A stretch of DNA of 46,028 bases from CAYNFT01 sp964396535 (GTDB lineage Bacteria > Chloroflexota > Dehalococcoidia > Dehalococcoidales > UBA2162). Shown one piece after another: positions 42,028 through 46,028 of the stretch (position 1 is the stretch's first letter; each line of letters begins with the position of its first letter). The position numbers and the translations under genes were made by a program. The notes beneath the pieces were generated by a model, which saw nothing but the letters and a program-made list of their open reading frames with translations, was not told the DNA's origin and made no database searches. Where the stretch lies: positions 1 to 46,028 of the forward strand of contig CAYNFT010000004.1 in the NCBI GenBank assembly GCA_964396535.1. The letters run 5' to 3'.

Positions 42028-43242
42028 TTACTTCAATTTACTTGCGGCTAATGAGTCTTTATCCAGCAATGCCTCTACCCCTGGCAGTTTCTGACCACTC
42101 AGGAAACTCAGCGAAGCACCGCCACCGGTAGAGACGAAGGTCATTTTATCAGCCAACCCCATGTTGGTTACTACCTCGGCAGTAGAGCCTCCCCCAATAA
42201 TGGTAGTAGCTTCAAGACTGGCTAACAATTTAGCCATGGCTTGCGTTCCTTCCGCAAACTGGGATATTTCATTTACGCCCATAGGTCCATTCCAGAAAAC
42301 CGTTTTACAGCTTCGTAATTCTTTAGAGAAGTTCTCAATAGTTCGTTTACCTATATCTACAATCCTCTGATTAGACGGTATGTTTTCTATAGACACGACC
42401 TCACCTTTAGCCTCGGTGCTGATTTCAGCGGCAATAACCACATCAACAGGGAGTAACAGGCGCACCCCCCCCTTTGCCGCTTCATCCATTAACCTGGCAG
42501 CAGTGTCCAGTCTGTCTTCCTCAACCAGTGATAGCCCGACCTCCAAGGACCTGGCTTTGAGGAAGGTGGCCGCCATACCGCCGCCAATGAGAAGAAAGTC
42601 CACCTTACCCATTATGTTTTCCAGCATCTCGACCTTATCGCTTACTTTAGCGCCACCGACAAGTCCGCCAAAGGGATGAACCGGATTCTCCATGATACCA
42701 CCCAGGTGTTCCAGCTCCTTCTCCATCAATAGCCCAGCTACCGAAGGGAGATACTCAGTAACTCCCACTATTGAGGCATGTTTTCGATGAGCAGTACCAA
42801 AAGCATCATCAACGTATAGGTCCGCTAAGCTCGCCAGGGCTCGGGCAAAGTCAGGACGGTTTTCCTCCTCAGCAGTATGAAAACGGAGGTTCTCCAGCAG
42901 CAGAACATCGCCGCTCTTCAAGCTTTCCGCTGCCTTCTCCGCTTCGGGACCAATGCAATCCCTGGTAGCTCCGACCTGCTTGCCCAACAACTGCGATAAG
43001 CGCCGGGCAACAACAGCCAATCGCAGGCTTTCAACTACCTTTCCGTCAGGCCTGCCCAGGTGAGAGCAGAGAATAACCTTCGCTCCCCGGTCAGCAAGAT
43101 ATTTAACAGTCGGTAGAGCCGCCTTGATGCGGCTATCGTCGGTAATTATCCCCGTTTTCTCATCTAGAGGGACATTAAAGTCAACCCTGACCAGAACCCT
43201 TCTCCCACCGACATCAATATCCCTGAGCGTCAGCTTGTCCAT
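42028..43242 (-). CDS. pgk: Phosphoglycerate kinase
   Basis: 404 residues. N-domain TLRDIDVGGRRVLVRVDFNVPLD, SHLGRPDGKV, LLLENLRFH and DAFGTAHRKHAS; C-domain GLVGGAKVSDKVEML, VFWNGPMGVNE and TIIGGGSTAEVV. It overlaps the end of dxs by 13 bases, so these are transcribed together from dxs. Confidence 0.97.
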   Translation of the reverse strand: MDKLTLRDIDVGGRRVLVRVDFNVPLDEKTGIITDDSRIKAALPTVKYLADRGAKVILCSHLGRPDGKVVESLRLAVVARRLSQLLGKQVGATRDCIGPEAEKAAESLKSGDVLLLENLRFHTAEEENRPDFARALASLADLYVDDAFGTAHRKHASIVGVTEYLPSVAGLLMEKELEHLGGIMENPVHPFGGLVGGAKVSDKVEMLENIMGKVDFLLIGGGMAATFLKARSLEVGLSLVEEDRLDTAARLMDEAAKGGVRLLLPVDVVIAAEISTEAKGEVVSIENIPSNQRIVDIGKRTIENFSKELRSCKTVFWNGPMGVNEISQFAEGTQAMAKLLASLEATTIIGGGSTAEVVTNMGLADKMTFVSTGGGASLSFLSGQKLPGVEALLDKDSLAASKLK

Positions 43243-45155
43243 TTTTCCACTTTGGGGACTGAAATCAAAGAATCAGAATCAATGGCGGGAAAGAAGGTTA
43301 AGACCTGCCCAGCTATTCCCTTAGCATCGAGACCATACTTGCTGCGAATGATAGCCTGACTACCCTGCTCAATAAACTCATCAGGAAGACCGATGCTTTT
43401 CACCTGAACATCGCTTATACCTGATTTCTGTAGAAGGTCAACTACGCTACTACCAAAGCCGCCACTGAGAGTATTTTCTTCAACCGTAACCATACGCTTG
43501 ATACGACTTGCCAGGTCTAGTATAAGTTCAGAGTCCAGCGGCTTGGCAAAGCGAGCGTTAACTACCGTAGCCTCAATGCCAATTGAGGATAACTCCTGAG
43601 CAGCCTCAAGAGCAGCAGGCACCATAATACCTATAGCCAGTATAGCTATATCCTCACCGTGTCTTACTATTTCCCCTTTACCTATAGGAATGGTGTGTAA
43701 TTCTGTATCCAATTCCACTCCTAACCCGGTGCCACGAGGGTACCGCACAGCCATAGGACAGCCTGATTTTACTGCCGTGTAAAGCAGGTGCTGAAGCTCA
43801 TTTTCGTCTTCAGGCGCTGATACAACCAGGTTAGGAATAAGTGTTAGATATGAGAGATCAAAAGTACCCTGATGTGTCTTACCATCGTCGCCAACAATAC
43901 CACCCCGGTCAATAGCAAACACGATTGGCAATTCTTGAAGGCAAACATCGTGGATAAGCTGGTCAAAGGCACGCTGCAAGAAAGTAGAATATATGGCGAC
44001 GACAGGTATGTAGTTTTGAGTAGCCAGACCAGCAGCGAAGGTGACGGCATGTTGTTCACAGATGCCAACATCAAAAACACGCTCCGGGAACTCAGCCTGA
44101 ACGATGTTTAAGCAATTTCCTTCGGGCATAGCCGGTGTAATCACTGTCAGTCTGGGGTTCTCACGAGCAAGACGAAGCATAGTCTGAGCAAATACCTCAC
44201 TGTAAGTTGGTATTACTGCATTATTAGTACTTTTCGCCGACACACCATGAAAGTAAACAGCATCTCCTTCAGCCGGAAGATAACCCTTACCCTTGGTGGT
44301 AATAACATGAACCAGGGTTGGCTTCACACGATAGTCCCGCGCCTGAGTGAGGGCTGTCTCGAGTTGCCGAATGTTATGCCCATCAATAGGTCCCATGTAG
44401 GCAAAGCCAAGCTCCTCCCAGAGCGTTGTGGGCATAAACAAACCTTTGAAGCCGCTCTCCACCTGTCGACTTGCTCTCCACAGTTTATTACTAAATGGAA
44501 AACGCCTTAATAATCGCCAGCTCTTCACTTTAGCCTCATGGTAACGTTGGTGAAAGCGCACCTTAGCCAGTAGCTTGGCTAAGGCACCCACAGTAGGTGA
44601 AATTGACATCCCGTTATCATTCAGGATTACGATAAGTCTGGAGCCCAGATGTCCTGCCTGATTGAGGGCTTCGAGAGCCATCCCTCCAGTTATAGCCCCG
44701 TCGCCAATAATAGCCACTACGCGGTAATCATCGTTGGAAAGGTCACGAGCAACCGCCATACCCAGAGCTGCTGAAATTGAGGTGCTGGCGTGACCGGCAC
44801 CAAACGAGTCATGCTCACTCTCGCTACGGCAGGTGTAGCCAGATAGCCCTCCATATTGACGAATTGAGGCAAAACTTTGTCTCCTGCCGGTGAGTAATTT
44901 ATGGGTGTAGGCTTGATGTCCCACATCCCACACAATCTTATCTCGCGGGCTATCAAATACCCGATGCAAAGCTATGGTAAGCTCAACTGCCCCCAGATTG
45001 GAGGCTAGATGCCCCCCGTTAGTAGAAACAGTGTTCACCAGTTCTTCTCTAATTTCAGAAGCTAATTGTTCAAGCTCCTGTTGTGTCAGCACCTTCAAAT
45101 CTTCGGGGCTATCTATTCTAGATAATAATCTCGGCATCTGTATCCTGCTCATCAT
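43230..45155 (-). CDS. dxs: 1-deoxy-D-xylulose-5-phosphate synthase
   Basis: 641 residues, the first enzyme of the MEP isoprenoid pathway, thiamine-diphosphate dependent. Motifs: NGGHLASNLGAVELTIALH, VWDVGHQAYTHKLLTGR, cofactor site AIIGDGAITGGMALEALNQAGH, IDGHNI, GVCEQHAVTFAAGLA-like GICEQHAVTFAAGLA and FDLSYL. Complete length. It is the first gene of the run to pgk and has a promoter just upstream. Confidence 0.97.
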   Translation of the reverse strand: MMSRIQMPRLLSRIDSPEDLKVLTQQELEQLASEIREELVNTVSTNGGHLASNLGAVELTIALHRVFDSPRDKIVWDVGHQAYTHKLLTGRRQSFASIRQYGGLSGYTCRSESEHDSFGAGHASTSISAALGMAVARDLSNDDYRVVAIIGDGAITGGMALEALNQAGHLGSRLIVILNDNGMSISPTVGALAKLLAKVRFHQRYHEAKVKSWRLLRRFPFSNKLWRASRQVESGFKGLFMPTTLWEELGFAYMGPIDGHNIRQLETALTQARDYRVKPTLVHVITTKGKGYLPAEGDAVYFHGVSAKSTNNAVIPTYSEVFAQTMLRLARENPRLTVITPAMPEGNCLNIVQAEFPERVFDVGICEQHAVTFAAGLATQNYIPVVAIYSTFLQRAFDQLIHDVCLQELPIVFAIDRGGIVGDDGKTHQGTFDLSYLTLIPNLVVSAPEDENELQHLLYTAVKSGCPMAVRYPRGTGLGVELDTELHTIPIGKGEIVRHGEDIAILAIGIMVPAALEAAQELSSIGIEATVVNARFAKPLDSELILDLASRIKRMVTVEENTLSGGFGSSVVDLLQKSGISDVQVKSIGLPDEFIEQGSQAIIRSKYGLDAKGIAGQVLTFFPAIDSDSLISVPKVEKWTS

Positions 45156-45172
45156 TTAGATTCAGTATATCC

Positions 45173-45205
45173 ATTATACTAGCAATGTAGACGAGTTATT
45201 GTCAA
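45173..45205 (-). promoter_or_regulatory. Putative dxs promoter
   Basis: On the minus strand TTGACA (45205-45200) is followed by TAGTATAAT. TAGTAT gives an 18-base spacer, TATAAT a 21-base one; the first is more usual. The start codon at 45155 lies only about 20 bases further, giving a short leader. Confidence 0.45.
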
Positions 45206-45227
45206 ACTGACGTTAGTAGACTATTTA

Positions 45228-45262
45228 CCAACCCCTCACCCTTTTAATCCCCCTGCTAAAAA
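45228..45262. repeat. Short fragment of the C/G-rich dispersed repeat, copy 5
   Basis: ACCCCTCACCCTTTTAATCCCCC matches the opening module of copies 1 and 3. Only the end is present. Confidence 0.45.
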
Positions 45263-45271
45263 ACCCTTGGT

Positions 45272-45300
45272 TTGACGCTGCAGCACCTATTTGCTACACT
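45272..45300 (+). promoter_or_regulatory. Putative promoter of the membrane export-like gene
   Basis: TTGACG (45272-45277), a 17-base spacer and TACACT (45295-45300). The gene starts about 57 bases after the predicted start point. Confidence 0.5.
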
Positions 45301-45363
45301 GCCAGAGTGTAATCGTAGCATTAAAGACCAGGGCTATTACAGCGAATAACCACAAGGAGAAGT

Positions 45364-45861
45364 GTGTCCCCCGAACAGCTTTTCAGCTTTGACCTTCCCA
45401 GTATCCTAGCAGTGCTTGGACTTGCCGCTTCACCTATATCTGAGCTCCGAGGCGCAATACCGTTAGCAATAATCCAGTTTCACTTCCCATGGTATTATGC
45501 CTTTCTGTTAGCTATCATTGGTAATCTATTACCGGTACCCTTCATCCTGTTATTTCTTGACAATGCTTCCCGGCTGCTAAGCAAAGTGGGGTTCTTTAAT
45601 CGAATTTTAAACTGGCTCTTTGAACGTACCAGACGGCGAGGAAAGATTATTGAAAGGTATGAGAGGATTGGTCTGATACTATTTGTTGCTATCCCTCTCC
45701 CTATAACTGGTGCCTGGACAGGCTCACTCGCTGCTGTGCTTTTTGGGCTAAAATTCAAGCATGCTCTTTTATCTATCTTCATCGGGATACTTATTGCCGG
45801 CACAATTGTTACCTGCGCCACTCTCCTCGGTTGGACTATCTTTAGCTTAACAGAAACCTAG
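45364..45861 (+). CDS. Small multidrug export protein family (Sm_multidrug_ex) membrane protein
   Basis: 165 residues. About four membrane helices, with the family pattern AASPISELRGAIPLAI near residues 22-37, then FAIIGNLLPVPFILLFLD-like AIIGNLLPVPFILLFLDN and VAIPLPITGAWTGSLAA. The start is GTG 45364, with AAGGAGA 5 bases before. The family name rests on weak evidence; real transport function is uncertain. It is followed by a tRNA gene. Confidence 0.85.
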   Translation: MSPEQLFSFDLPSILAVLGLAASPISELRGAIPLAIIQFHFPWYYAFLLAIIGNLLPVPFILLFLDNASRLLSKVGFFNRILNWLFERTRRRGKIIERYERIGLILFVAIPLPITGAWTGSLAAVLFGLKFKHALLSIFIGILIAGTIVTCATLLGWTIFSLTET

Positions 45862-45909
45862 GTAGAAGTTGGCACTGTGGTACTTTTTATACAGACAAGA
45901 ATCACAGCC

Positions 45910-45938
45910 TTGACCTGCCCTCCAGCTCATGCTAAATT
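45910..45938 (+). promoter_or_regulatory. Putative tRNA-Arg promoter
   Basis: TTGACC (45910-45915), 17 bases, TAAATT (45933-45938). It lies just before the tRNA start at 45956. Confidence 0.5.
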
Positions 45939-45955
45939 TGAATAGTTAGCAACAA

Positions 45956-46028
45956 GTCCCTGTAGCTCAGTCAGGATAGAGCGGCTGCCTTCTAAGCAGC
46001 GGGTCGTGGGTTCGAATCCCTCCAGGGA
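45956..46028 (+). tRNA. tRNA-Arg (anticodon TCT), 3' end cut by the window
   Basis: The acceptor GTCCCTG begins at 45956; TAGCTCAG starts the D-arm; the anticodon stem GCTGC/GCAGC encloses CTTCTAA with anticodon TCT at 45991-45993; the T-arm has TTCGAAT. The T-stem GTGGG/CCCTC has one T-T mismatch. The final acceptor base and discriminator lie past the window end. Confidence 0.93.

Overview
The window looks like a metagenome-assembled contig of the phylum Chloroflexota, most likely class Dehalococcoidia. I infer this from gene content and order (ThiD2-ThiE / translin / membrane pyrophosphatase, archaeal-type sugar-phosphate enzymes, 2-hydroxyacyl-CoA dehydratase beside a CaiB-type CoA-transferase) and the style of the proteins; no marker-gene search was possible. 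A run of exactly 100 N (31520-31619) is a scaffold gap, so this is an assembly.

Layout. 1-4014 (minus strand): catabolic or uptake group, with a dipeptide/oligopeptide-type ABC substrate-binding lipoprotein, a class III CoA-transferase, a leftover tail of a second CoA-transferase, and the start of a HgdB-type dehydratase. 4015-8820: a decaying accessory stretch holding a transposase remnant, a four-carbon-acid-sugar kinase with one in-frame TAG, a membrane protein broken by TGA and a frameshift, an intact alpha/beta hydrolase, and a broken serine recombinase. 8900-14640 (plus): pyrF, a DUF951 protein, a BioD/Pta-N-like P-loop protein, speD-speE, a SnoaL-like protein and a YkgJ-like Cys-cluster protein. 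14800-18710 (minus): dnaN, rdgB, a GYD protein, archaeal-type FBP aldolase/phosphatase and cobO-type adenosyltransferase. 18950-28730: a metallo-hydrolase convergent with the hppA/translin/thiDE cluster, then yraN, rnhB, ricT, holB and lysA. 28940-31990: accessory island with a Nal1-like serine protease, its truncated copy, an orphan phage-tail-tube-like gene and a tandem-repeat surface-type protein interrupted by the assembly gap. 32100-38460 (plus): radical SAM protein, a promoter plus structured leader plus terminator, then a DUF2520 Rossmann gene, panD, panB, panC and a hexulose-phosphate-synthase/RraA fusion. 38900-45160 (minus): miaA, tpiA, apgM, pgk and dxs. The window ends with a small membrane export-like protein and a tRNA-Arg(UCU) cut by the window edge.

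How the genes work together. The pan operon supplies PanB, PanC and PanD but no recognisable ketopantoate reductase; its first gene, a DUF2520 Rossmann protein, is the obvious candidate for that step, and the operon is preceded by what looks like a regulated leader. TpiA, Pgk, ApgM and the bifunctional FBP aldolase/phosphatase form an archaeal-flavoured gluconeogenic set, with the HPS-RraA fusion possibly feeding pentose formation. SpeD and an ACL5-like aminopropyltransferase make a polyamine. RnhB, HolB, DnaN and RdgB are replication or nucleotide-pool housekeeping. Dispersed C/G-rich intergenic repeats (about 9950, 36093, 38507, 40625, 45228) recur between genes.
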